64,000 nucleotides of DNA. Origin: Labilithrix sp. GTDB taxonomy: Bacteria; Myxococcota_A; Polyangia; Polyangiales; Polyangiaceae. This document shows, piece by piece, positions 51,515 to 59,534 of this stretch (position 1 is its first letter; every line of letters starts with the position of its first letter). The stretch covers positions 1-64,000 of the forward strand of contig JAHBWE010000010.1 in the NCBI GenBank assembly GCA_019637155.1. The letters are read 5' to 3'. The notes below the pieces were generated by a model, which was not told the origin of the DNA, searched no databases, and was given only the letters and a program-made list of their open reading frames with translations. A program made the position numbers and the translations under genes.

Positions 51515-52221
51515 TGAAGCTCGCGCTCGTCCTCGCCGGCGTCGCGCTGCTCGCCGACGCCGACGCCGACGCCGGCGCGCCGCCCGCGCGGGTCCGAGCG
51601 AACGATGCACCATGCACGGGTTGCCGCGCGTCGTACCCCGCCGGCGCGGAGCCGGTGCCGCTCCTCGTCGTCCTCCACGGCGACGGTGGCCAACCGCCGA
51701 GCACGCTCGTCTCGGCGTGGGAGGAGCACGCGGCGAAGCGCGGCGTCGCGGTGCTCGCGTTGAAGTGCCCCGTCGAGCTCGGATGCAAGGGGAGCTGGTG
51801 GCAGTGGAACGGCGATCCGGCGTGGCTGAAGAGCCAGGTCGACGCGTTCGAGAAGAAGCGGCCGCTCGATCGCTCGCGCGTGTGGCTCGCCGGCTGGTCG
51901 GGCGGCGCTTCGTACATGGGCCTCCGCGCGCGCGAGCTGGGGGGCATGTTCGCGGCGCTCGTGCATCACGGCGGCGGCGTCTCTCCCGGTGGGCCCTGCG
52001 CACCGGAGGGGATCGCGCGCGCGCCGGTGTACTTCCTCGTCGGCGACGCGAACCCGCTCCACTCCCTCGCGATCGATCTCCGCAGCCACCACGAAGCCTG
52101 CGGAAGCGAGGTGACGTGGAAGCTCCTCCCGCGCGCCGACCACGCCGCGGAGTGGAGCGCCCTCGAGGCGAACGGCGGCGCGATCGCCGACTGGCTCCTC
52201 ACGAAGCGCCGCGTGATCTGA
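51514..52221 (+). CDS. Secreted esterase/PHB-depolymerase-like alpha/beta hydrolase
   Basis: 235 residues from ATG overlapping the previous stop. Signal peptide to about residue 20. 'LLVVLHGDGGQP' is the oxyanion strand. The nucleophile elbow is 'LAGWSGGASY' (GWSGG). The acid candidate follows 'YFLVGDANPLH', and the late His is in 'PRADHAAEW'. Layout resembles polyhydroxybutyrate depolymerase/feruloyl esterase-type LpqC proteins. Two cysteines near the N-terminus (PCTGC) may pair outside the cell. Coupled to the DUF4846 lipoprotein, suggesting a shared surface substrate. Confidence 0.83.
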   Translation: MKLALVLAGVALLADADADAGAPPARVRANDAPCTGCRASYPAGAEPVPLLVVLHGDGGQPPSTLVSAWEEHAAKRGVAVLALKCPVELGCKGSWWQWNGDPAWLKSQVDAFEKKRPLDRSRVWLAGWSGGASYMGLRARELGGMFAALVHHGGGVSPGGPCAPEGIARAPVYFLVGDANPLHSLAIDLRSHHEACGSEVTWKLLPRADHAAEWSALEANGGAIADWLLTKRRVI

Positions 52222-52328
52222 GCCGGATCGCACGCGGACCGTGACCCGTTCGCCAGAGAGCGCGCGGAGGTGCGTGCGAGAACGGCCGTAAAATTCGGGT
52301 GGCATACGCGTTGCGATATCGTCGGCGT

Positions 52329-54101
52329 ATGAAGCGCTCGGCCCTGCTCCTCTCGTCGCTCCTCGTCCTCGTGCCGGCCGTCGTTCATTGCGGTGGGGGA
52401 GAGGAGCGGGGGAACGCGGACCCGGACGCCGGCGACGTCGACGGCGGTCCCGAGCCGATCGTCGAAGAAGACAAGCCGCTCCTCCCGGCGTCGAAGGTCG
52501 ATCTCCTCTTCGTCGTCGACAACTCCGCGTCGATGGGGGACAAGCAAGCGCTCCTCGCGACGGCGGTCTCGCGCGTCATCCGGCGCCTCGTCACGCCGTC
52601 GAACGAGCACAAGCCGGTCGACCTTCACCTCGGCGTCATCTCGAGCTCGCTCGGGAACCAGGGCGGCGACGTCTGCCCCGAGGACTCTCCGCGCACGAAC
52701 GACCGCGCGCACCTCCTCAACAAGAACGCCGAGGGCGCGGTCGTCGCCGGCGCCGAGAGCGGCTTCCTCTCGTTCTCCGGCAGCGGCGACGTCGCGGTGT
52801 TCGAGAAGGCGGCGAGCGACATCATCGTCGGCGTCGGCCAGAGCGGTTGCGGGCTCGAGGCCCAGCTCGAGGCGATGTACCGCTTCGTCGCGCAGCCGGA
52901 TCCGCCCGAGACGATCCGGCGCGAGCCCGTCGAGTACGTCGGCGTCGACAAGGAGCTCCTCGCGCAGCGCAAGGCGTTCTTCCGTCCCGACTCCGCCGTC
53001 GCGATCGTGATGCTCACCGACGAGGACGACTCCCAGGTCGACCCGCGCGCGAACGGCGGGAAGGGGTGGCACTTCACCGTGCGCAACGTCCCGCTCTCGA
53101 AGGTGGCCCGCGGCACGAGCGCACAAGGGACGACCGCGGCGCGCGGCACGAGCGCGTGCGCGACGGATCCGGCGAGCCCCGACTGCGCGTCGTGCGCCGA
53201 GGCCGCGACGTGCGACGCGAGCACGCTGGGCTGCCAGAAGATCAAGCAGGACGTGAACTGCACGCAGTCCGCGGCGCCGGGTCAGTCCGGCCCCGGCTAC
53301 GACGGCTACTACGGCCCCAACGACGACGACCTGAACGTGCGGTTCCACGAGATGAAGCGGCGCTACGGCGTCGATCCGCAGTACCCGATCGAGCGCTACG
53401 TGAAGGCGCTGTCCTCGCGCAAGGTCCCGAACCGCGACACCGAGCACGACGCCGCCGGCAACTACGTCCACGCGCGGACGTGCACGAACCCGCTCTTCGC
53501 CGCGGCGCTGCCGGCGCCCGACGCGCCCGACCTCTGCGACCTCCCGGAGGGCGATCGCTCCTTCCGCCTCGTCTTCTTCCAGCTCATCGGCGGCCTCCCG
53601 CCCGCGCTCGCCGGCACGAGCCCGGACTGGACGAAGATCCTCGGCCGCGATCCCGACGCGTACGACGACACCGGGATCGACCCGCACATGATCCCGTCGG
53701 TCTCTCCGCGCCCCGGCCTGTCCGGCGGCAACGAGGCGCGCGGAGACAACGGCACCGATCCGGTGCACGGCCGCGAGTGGAACACGCGGAACAAGGACCT
53801 CCAGTACGCGTGCACGCTCCCGCTCCCGGAGGAGCGCCAGTGCCTCCCGTACGACGCGTGCGAGTGCAACGACGATCCGACGAACCCGGCAAACTCGCCG
53901 AACCCGCCGCTCTGCAAGTCCGACGGGAGCACGACGCAGATCCGCGCCAAGGCGTACCCGACGCTTCGCCCGCTCCGCGTCGTGAAGGGCCTCGGCGATC
54001 GCGCGCTCGCCGCCTCGATCTGCAGCGTCGACCCGACCTCGGGCTACGGCCCGCTGCTCGAGACGCTCGCGTCGAAGATGTCGGGCGCGCTCGCGAAGTA
54101 G
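52329..54101 (+). CDS. von Willebrand factor A-domain exported protein
   Basis: 590 residues from ATG. Signal peptide with a weak lipobox-like 'AVVHCGG' end. The vWA MIDAS motif is 'VVDNSASMGDKQ' (DxSxS) at ~residue 65. The vWA domain extends to ~250, including 'VAIVMLTDEDDSQV' as the late metal loop. The remaining ~340 residues contain at least ten cysteines ('CATDPASPDCASCAEAATC', 'YDACECNDDP') and no enzyme motif. Such proteins in Polyangia are surface-exposed adhesin-like lipoproteins. Just after the stop the last ~35 bp of the gene are duplicated (54065-54148). Confidence 0.85.
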   Translation: MKRSALLLSSLLVLVPAVVHCGGGEERGNADPDAGDVDGGPEPIVEEDKPLLPASKVDLLFVVDNSASMGDKQALLATAVSRVIRRLVTPSNEHKPVDLHLGVISSSLGNQGGDVCPEDSPRTNDRAHLLNKNAEGAVVAGAESGFLSFSGSGDVAVFEKAASDIIVGVGQSGCGLEAQLEAMYRFVAQPDPPETIRREPVEYVGVDKELLAQRKAFFRPDSAVAIVMLTDEDDSQVDPRANGGKGWHFTVRNVPLSKVARGTSAQGTTAARGTSACATDPASPDCASCAEAATCDASTLGCQKIKQDVNCTQSAAPGQSGPGYDGYYGPNDDDLNVRFHEMKRRYGVDPQYPIERYVKALSSRKVPNRDTEHDAAGNYVHARTCTNPLFAAALPAPDAPDLCDLPEGDRSFRLVFFQLIGGLPPALAGTSPDWTKILGRDPDAYDDTGIDPHMIPSVSPRPGLSGGNEARGDNGTDPVHGREWNTRNKDLQYACTLPLPEERQCLPYDACECNDDPTNPANSPNPPLCKSDGSTTQIRAKAYPTLRPLRVVKGLGDRALAASICSVDPTSGYGPLLETLASKMSGALAK

Positions 54102-54148
54102 CCGCCGGCGCCGCTCGCGTCGAAGACGTCGGGCGCGCTCGCGGAGTC
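54065..54148. repeat. Direct repeat of the vWA gene's 3' end
   Basis: About 35 bp (CTCGCGTCGAAGATGTCGGG and following) at 54065-54100 recur with three changes at 54113-54148, offset 48 bp, spanning the stop codon. It looks like a recent tandem duplication of the last codons into the spacer. Confidence 0.7.
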
Positions 54149-54155
54149 GCTGCGT

Positions 54156-55073
54156 TCAGATCCGTGTCGCGAGCGTCGCGACGAAGCCGGCGCAGGTGAC
54201 GAGGATGAGGCGCGCGTCGTCGGCGCGGGGGCGGCGGCCGTTCTGCGCGACCCACGCGAAGAGGCCGCCGTGGCGCGCCTTGAGCGCGGCGTCGATGTGG
54301 CCGTGCTCCTCGAGCGTGTCGAGCGCGTCGGCGAGATCGAGCGGGCGGTCCTTCGTCAGCGCGAACGCCGTCGCCTGCACCGCGCGGATCGCCTCGTGCA
54401 CGACCTCCTGCGGATCCGGCTCCGGCTTCTTCGCGAGGTGCTCGAGCGCGCCGAGGAGGCGCAGCTCCGCCTCGTCGAGCTTCTTCGCGCGGCACGCGAC
54501 GAGCGCGCGCTCGATCGTCGCGACGTCGGACTTCGACGCGATCGGCATGATGCGCCGCCCGACGAAGCGATGATCGGAGAGGCCGTGCTCGAGCATGCCG
54601 TTGCACGCCGACGCGAAGCGCGCCTGACTCGCGTCGGGCAAGCCCGCCAGCACCGTCTCGAGGAGCGCGTACACGTCGCCCGTCTTCGCGATCGAGAACC
54701 ACTCCTCGATCAGCTCCACCACGTCCTCCGGGACGTTGTCCGGATCCCCCGCGATCGGCGGCGAGCTCCAGACGTGATGCACCACCGGCCCGTGCACCCC
54801 CGCGCTCCAGGCGCCGGGCTCCTCGTCCCCCACGAGCGCGTGCGAGGCGATCGCCGCCCAGAGCCCTTCCCGCAGCTCGTCGGTCAAGGCGCCCGTCGCG
54901 TCCTTGCTCCCCGGCGGGATGGTGGAGGCCGCGCGCGTCGTGTCACCCTCCGGCAGCCGCAGCTCCGTCGCCGCCCGATGCCGCCGCGACTCGGCCTCCG
55001 CTTCCGCGTACTCCTCGAGCGACCGAACCGTGAGGTCCTCGTCGACGTTCGCAGCTTCCCCCATTCGTGCCAT
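54156..55073 (-). CDS. Protein of unknown function
   Basis: 305 residues from ATG 55073 (MARMGEAAN), chosen because an AGGGAGAG ribosome-binding site sits 7 bp upstream; the longer frame from 55094 would consume it. Acidic N-terminus (~1-65), then a helical domain ('EDVVELIEEWFSIAKTGDVYALLETVLAGL', 'RALVACRAKKLDEAELRLLGALEHLA') resembling helical-repeat scaffolds. The C-terminal strand pair 'GLFAWVAQNGRR' and 'LILVTCAGFVATLAT' ends the protein. No family recognised. Stands alone between the vWA gene and nrdJ. Confidence 0.68.
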   Translation of the reverse strand: MARMGEAANVDEDLTVRSLEEYAEAEAESRRHRAATELRLPEGDTTRAASTIPPGSKDATGALTDELREGLWAAIASHALVGDEEPGAWSAGVHGPVVHHVWSSPPIAGDPDNVPEDVVELIEEWFSIAKTGDVYALLETVLAGLPDASQARFASACNGMLEHGLSDHRFVGRRIMPIASKSDVATIERALVACRAKKLDEAELRLLGALEHLAKKPEPDPQEVVHEAIRAVQATAFALTKDRPLDLADALDTLEEHGHIDAALKARHGGLFAWVAQNGRRPRADDARLILVTCAGFVATLATRI

Positions 55074-55126
55074 GTGGCGCTCTCCCTTAGGCAAAGCTCA
55101 GTCACGATGCAAGGTCGTGACTTACT

Positions 55127-55240
55127 CAACGTCGGGGGCGTTGCCCCCGACACCCCCACCCCAGACACGGCCCTCGCGCGGAGCGCTCGGGGCGCTTCGC
55201 GCCCGCTTGCGCGGCCGCTTCTGGGGCCCCGGCGGGCCCC
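55127..55240. repeat. Dispersed GC-rich repeat, family A copy 2
   Basis: Nearly identical over ~105 bp to 3681-3793, including the GGGGGC-GTT-GCCCCC hairpin and the downstream 'CCACCCCAGACACGGCCCTC' block. It lies just past the end of nrdJ (stop at 55261-55263) and upstream of the gene at 55073. Orientation on the + strand is the same as in copy 1. Confidence 0.8.
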
Positions 55241-55260
55241 ACCGTTCGTCGCGGTTCGCG

Positions 55261-58200
55261 TTAGGAGCAGCCCATGCTGTTGCCGCAGTTGAGGCACTTG
55301 TAGCAGGCGCCGTTGCGGACGGTGATGTGGCCGCAGCCGTCGCAGACGGGGGCGTCGCCCATCATCGCGTCGAGCTGGGCGTCGAGCGGGTTCACCGGCT
55401 CGCTGCTGCCGTAGGCGTGCGCCGCCGTCTTCGCCTTCGGCTCCGGGGTCTTGCCCGGGGTCGCCAGCGCCGCGGCTTCGTAGCCGTCGGTGCGCTCGAG
55501 CGTCTCGGCCTCGGCGCCGATGCGCTGGATCGCCTCCGGCGTGTACGCGAGCGAGTGGGCGGCCTCGGCGCGGATGCGCTCGCTGTCGGACGGGCGGTCT
55601 TCCTTGATGCCGCCGCCGACGAAGCCCGCGTGCGGGATCTCCTGCTCGCTCTCCGGCTTCACGTGCGCGAGGTCGTAGCGGCCGAGGTACTCGACCGCGA
55701 GGGTGCGGAAGAGGTAGTCGACGATCGACGTCGCCATCTTCACGTACGGATGGCCCTCGACGATCCCCTGCGGCTCGAAGCGGGTGAACGTGAACTGCTC
55801 GACGTAGGTGGCGAGCGGCACGCCGTACTGGAGGCCGATCGACACGCTCATCGCGAAGCAGTTCATCATCGAGCGGAAGGCGGCGCCCTCCTTGTGCATG
55901 TCGATGAAGATCTCACCGAGCGTGCCGTCCTCGTACTGGCCGGTGCGGAGGAAGATCTTGTGACCGCCGACGCGCGCCTCCTGCGTGAAGCCGACGCGCT
56001 TCTTCGGGAGGCGGACGCGGAGACCCTTCGGGCGCGAGCCCGCGGCCGCCGTCGCGCCGCCGGCGTGGAGGAGCGAGAGCTGCGTCGTCTCCTGCGGCTC
56101 GCTCGTCTTCGGGATCGGCGCGAGCGTCTCTCCCGAGTGCTGCGTCTCCGAGAGCTTCGCCTCGAGCTTCTCCTCCTTCTCGGAGTCCTTCTTCGTCGAG
56201 AGCGGCTGCGAGGCCTTGCACCCGTCGCGGTAGAGCGCGACCGCCTTGAGGCCGAGGCGCCAGCCCTCCTCGTAGACCTCCTGCACCTCTTCGACCGTGG
56301 CGTCGTTGGGGAGGTTCACCGTCTTCGAGATCGCGCCCGAGAGGAACGGCTGCACCGCCGCCATCATGTGCACGTGGCTCATCGCGGGGAGGAAGCGCTG
56401 CCCCGTCTTCCCGCAGCGGTTCGCGCAGTCGAAGACCGGGTAGTGCGACGGCTTGAGGTAGGGCGCGCCCTCGATCGTCATGCGACCGATGATGTGGTCC
56501 GCCGCCTCGTCGATCTCGGCCTTCGTGAAGCCGAGCGTCGTGAGGAGCGAGAAGCCGCGCACCGAGCGGGCCTCCTTCGTGACGCCGAGGCGATCGTAGG
56601 TGTCCTCGCCGAGGACCCACGGCGCGAACGCGGAGTCGAGGTCGAAGAGGCCGGGGAGGGCCGCCTCCGCCTTCGCGAGCTCCTCGTCGCGGAGGCCGCG
56701 GTCCTTCAGCGTCTTGCGGTTGACGTTCGGCGCCGCGAGCAGCGTGTTGGTGCCGGTGACGAACGCGACGATCTCCTGGATCTCCGACGCGCTGTAGCCG
56801 AGCTTCTTGAGCGCGCTCGGCACCGACTGGTTCACGATCTTGAAGTAGCCGCCGCCGGCGAGCTTCTTGAACTTCACGAGCGCGAAGTCAGGCTCGACGC
56901 CGGTCGTGTCGCAGTCCATCAAGAGGCCGATCGTGCCGGTCGGCGCGAGCACCGTCGCCTGCGCGTTGCGGTAGCCGTGCGCTTCGCCGAGGCGGACCGC
57001 GACGTCCCAGTCCTCGCACGCCGCGCGGTAGAGCGCGGTCGGGCACTTGTCGCGGTTGATCTGATAGGCGGCGTCGCGGTGCATCCCCATGACCTTGAGC
57101 ATCGGCTCGCGGTTCTTCGCGAAGCCGACGAACGCGCCCTTCGTAGACGCCATCTCCGCGCTCGTCGCGTAGGCCTTGCCGCACATGATCGCGGTGAGCG
57201 CGCCGGCGATGGCGCGACCCTCGTCCGAGTCGTACGGGACGCCCATCTGCATCAGCAGCGAGCCGAGGTTCGCGTAGCCGAGGCCGAGCGGGCGGTAGTC
57301 GTGGCTGTTCCGCGCGATCTGCTCCGTCGGGTAGCTCGAGAGATCGACGAGGATCTCCTGCGCCATGAAGAAGACGCGGCACGCGTGGCGGAAGCCGTCG
57401 ACGTCGAAGCTCTGGACGCCGTCCTCGGACTCCTTGAGGAATTTCGTCAGGTTGATCGACGACAGGTTGCACGCCGTGTCGTCGAGGAACATGTACTCGG
57501 AGCACGGGTTCGACGCGTTGATCTTCCCGGAGTTCGGGCACGTGTGCCACCGGTTGATCGTGGAGTCGTACTGCACGCCCGGGTCGGCGCAGTGCCACGC
57601 CGCCTTCGCGACCTGGCCCCAGAGGTTCTTCGCGTCGAGCGTCTCGCAGACCTCACCGCTCGTGCGCATGATCGTCTGCCACTTGCCGCCGGCCTTCACC
57701 GCCGTCATGAACTCGTCGGTCACGCGGACCGAGTTGTTCGAGTTCTGGCCGCTGACGGTGTGGTACGCCTCGCCGTTGAAGTCGTTCGGGTACCCCGCGG
57801 CGATGAGCGCGAGCGCCTTCTTCTCCTCGCGCACCTTCCAGTTGATGAAGTCCTCGATCTCGGGGTGGTCCATGTCGAGGCAGACCATCTTCGCGGCGCG
57901 ACGCGTGGTGCCGCCCGACTTCGTCGCGCCGGCCGCGCGATCGAAGACCTCGAGGAAGCTCATGAGGCCGCTCGACGTGCCGCCGCCGGAGAGCTTCTCC
58001 TGCCGCCCGCGGATGTTGCTGAAGTTCGAGCCCGTCCCCGAGCCGTACTTGAAGAGGCGCGCCTCCGCCTTGATGAGGTCGTAGATGCTCATCAGGTCGT
58101 CGTTCGCCGACTGGATGAAGCACGCCGAGCACTGCGGGCGCTCGTAGGCGTTCTTCGTCTCGAAGACCTGGGTCTGGGCCGGGCCCTTGCTCTTCGCGCC

Positions 58201-58896
58201 GTTGTGGCCCTGGTAGCCGGGGAGGCCCGCCACGGCCGCGGCCCAGTTGCCGCCGGAGCCGGTGATGCCGTACTCGGCCCAGAGCCCGCAGTTGAACCAC
58301 ACCGGCGAGTTGAACGCGCCGGCCTGGTGCACCATCAGGAAGGAGAGCTCCGCCTCGAACGCGTCGGCGTCGGCCTTCGTCGCGAAGTAGCCGCCGAACT
58401 TGTCGGCCGCGTCGCGGATCGTGTGCGCGATGCGGTGGACGACCTGGCGCACGCTCTTCTCGCCCACCTTCGCGTCGCCGTGGAGGCCGGCCTTGCGGAA
58501 GTACTTCGAGATGACGATGTCCGTCGCGAGCTGGCTCCACTGCGACGGGATCTCGGCGCCCTCCATCTTGAAGACGATCGAGCCGTCCGGGTTCGTGATG
58601 ATGCTCGAGCGCCGCTCGTAGACGAGCTCGGTCTTCTGGCCGGTGGGGGTGGGGAGGCCGGGCGCGCCGCTCTCGAGGGGGTCGACGCCGGGGCGCGTGA
58701 ACATGCGCGCGACGGTGACGCCGCGGCCTCCGCCCTTGCGAGGCGGCGTGTGCAGGGAAGGCGAGCTCTTGCGCTCGCTCTTCTTCTGCGCCTGCGCCTG
58801 CGCTTGCGCCGGACGAGCCTTCGCCTGCGTCGCTGCAGCCTGCTTCCGCATCTTGTCGGCGCCCATCGAATCCCGCGAACCAACTCCCATAGCCAT
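55261..58896 (-). CDS. nrdJ: B12-dependent (class II) ribonucleoside-diphosphate reductase
   Basis: 1211 residues from ATG. Reduces ribonucleotides to deoxyribonucleotides using adenosylcobalamin, independent of oxygen. After a Lys/Ala-rich N-terminus, the alpha/beta barrel carries 'SACFIQSANDDLMSIYDL', 'LFKYGSGTGSNFS', 'ACNLSSINLTKF', 'NPCSEYMF', and 'CLDMDHPEIEDFINWK'. The C-terminal ~200 residues include the TSCPD-like segment and end in a zinc ribbon (CDGCGH...CYKCLNCG). Length is typical for the large class II type. A candidate NrdR-controlled promoter lies ~420 bp upstream. No nrdA/nrdB is in the window. Confidence 0.96.
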   Translation of the reverse strand: MAMGVGSRDSMGADKMRKQAAATQAKARPAQAQAQAQKKSERKSSPSLHTPPRKGGGRGVTVARMFTRPGVDPLESGAPGLPTPTGQKTELVYERRSSIITNPDGSIVFKMEGAEIPSQWSQLATDIVISKYFRKAGLHGDAKVGEKSVRQVVHRIAHTIRDAADKFGGYFATKADADAFEAELSFLMVHQAGAFNSPVWFNCGLWAEYGITGSGGNWAAAVAGLPGYQGHNGAKSKGPAQTQVFETKNAYERPQCSACFIQSANDDLMSIYDLIKAEARLFKYGSGTGSNFSNIRGRQEKLSGGGTSSGLMSFLEVFDRAAGATKSGGTTRRAAKMVCLDMDHPEIEDFINWKVREEKKALALIAAGYPNDFNGEAYHTVSGQNSNNSVRVTDEFMTAVKAGGKWQTIMRTSGEVCETLDAKNLWGQVAKAAWHCADPGVQYDSTINRWHTCPNSGKINASNPCSEYMFLDDTACNLSSINLTKFLKESEDGVQSFDVDGFRHACRVFFMAQEILVDLSSYPTEQIARNSHDYRPLGLGYANLGSLLMQMGVPYDSDEGRAIAGALTAIMCGKAYATSAEMASTKGAFVGFAKNREPMLKVMGMHRDAAYQINRDKCPTALYRAACEDWDVAVRLGEAHGYRNAQATVLAPTGTIGLLMDCDTTGVEPDFALVKFKKLAGGGYFKIVNQSVPSALKKLGYSASEIQEIVAFVTGTNTLLAAPNVNRKTLKDRGLRDEELAKAEAALPGLFDLDSAFAPWVLGEDTYDRLGVTKEARSVRGFSLLTTLGFTKAEIDEAADHIIGRMTIEGAPYLKPSHYPVFDCANRCGKTGQRFLPAMSHVHMMAAVQPFLSGAISKTVNLPNDATVEEVQEVYEEGWRLGLKAVALYRDGCKASQPLSTKKDSEKEEKLEAKLSETQHSGETLAPIPKTSEPQETTQLSLLHAGGATAAAGSRPKGLRVRLPKKRVGFTQEARVGGHKIFLRTGQYEDGTLGEIFIDMHKEGAAFRSMMNCFAMSVSIGLQYGVPLATYVEQFTFTRFEPQGIVEGHPYVKMATSIVDYLFRTLAVEYLGRYDLAHVKPESEQEIPHAGFVGGGIKEDRPSDSERIRAEAAHSLAYTPEAIQRIGAEAETLERTDGYEAAALATPGKTPEPKAKTAAHAYGSSEPVNPLDAQLDAMMGDAPVCDGCGHITVRNGACYKCLNCGNSMGCS

Positions 58897-59321
58897 CTTT
58901 ACCCGCTCCTGCGAACCGCCCGGGAACCCGCCCGGCGCCTTTCGCGCGAATGCCCGTCACCGACGCCGCACGGCTTCGCGCGTCCCTGCCCGCGCTCGGG
59001 CTTCTTCGGGACGCGCGCACGCCGACGGCGCTGCCTCCAACCCGATGGTCGGGGGCCGCCCTCTCGTCGCTCTCTGTTTCGATGCTCTTGCCTGCGCCGC
59101 GATGGCGCTCTGCCGTCGTTCCTGATTTGCGTCGTCCCCTCCCGTCTGTTCAGCGAGCTGCGCAGGCTGTCAGGGGAACGCGCGAACCGTTACTCAGTTG
59201 CTACCAGACCGTGGCTACTGAACAAAGGCTACTGATCAAGGATACGAAAGCGAAGCCCTGCGGGTGGAACGAGGTGTGGGCTCGAGAGCCGTCCACGCGC
59301 ACCGGCGGGCGAGGAAGAGGT

Positions 59322-59349
59322 TCTATACCGCTACATCTTGTGGTGGCAA
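59322..59349 (-). promoter_or_regulatory. Predicted nrdJ promoter
   Basis: On the minus strand: -35 TTGCCA (59349-59344), a 16-bp spacer, -10 TATAGA (59327-59322). The spacer is almost entirely an NrdR-box-like sequence, so repressor binding would cover the promoter. Transcription would start near 59315 and run toward nrdJ. Confidence 0.55.
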
Positions 59350-59376
59350 GATTAAAGGGCTCCATCATCTGGTAGG
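59329..59376. promoter_or_regulatory. Pair of NrdR-box-like sites
   Basis: Site 1 (59329-59344) reads CGCTACATCTTGTGGT on the + strand, close to the NrdR consensus as I remember it for high-GC bacteria (ACwAcATCTwGTGT-like). Site 2 (59361-59376) reads TCCATCATCTGGTAGG and matches about nine of sixteen positions at an offset of exactly 32 bp, three helical turns. Paired boxes 31-32 bp apart are characteristic of the NrdR repressor, which senses dATP/ATP and controls ribonucleotide reductases. Confidence 0.55.
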
Positions 59377-59534
59377 TCCGTCCACCCTTCGACCGAGGTC
59401 GAGATACTGAACGTAACTCCATGGAAAGGCATGCCTTACGTTCAGGCGTGAACAACATGCCCACCGGCTCCTCCCAATCCGTTCAGGTATTGTCCACAGG
59501 TTTTTCGCCCGCCTAAATGCGGACCTGTGCCGCT

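Larger units (their letters stand above)
58897..59534. other. 638-bp gene-free leader/promoter region of nrdJ
   Basis: Between nrdJ and the degenerate kinase gene, both on the minus strand. It contains a promoter with NrdR-like boxes (59322-59376) and therefore a predicted ~420-nt untranslated leader. The leader includes a direct repeat CAGTAGCC on the minus strand (near 59213-59236). I looked for the conserved B12-box of cobalamin riboswitches and did not find it. A minus-strand 87-codon frame (59201-59464) lacks coding character. Confidence 0.55.

Noticed and set aside
54904..59235. 1443-codon plus-strand frame opposite nrdJ
   Set aside because: The complement encodes an unmistakable class II ribonucleotide reductase; the plus frame is Arg/Leu-rich without any motif.
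58897..59320. Cobalamin riboswitch in the nrdJ leader
   Set aside because: I searched by eye for the B12-box and the GCCACTG-type core on the minus strand and found neither; a covariance-model search would be decisive.
59201..59464. Possible 87-codon gene upstream of nrdJ
   Set aside because: It spans the predicted promoter and NrdR-like boxes and has unbiased codon positions.
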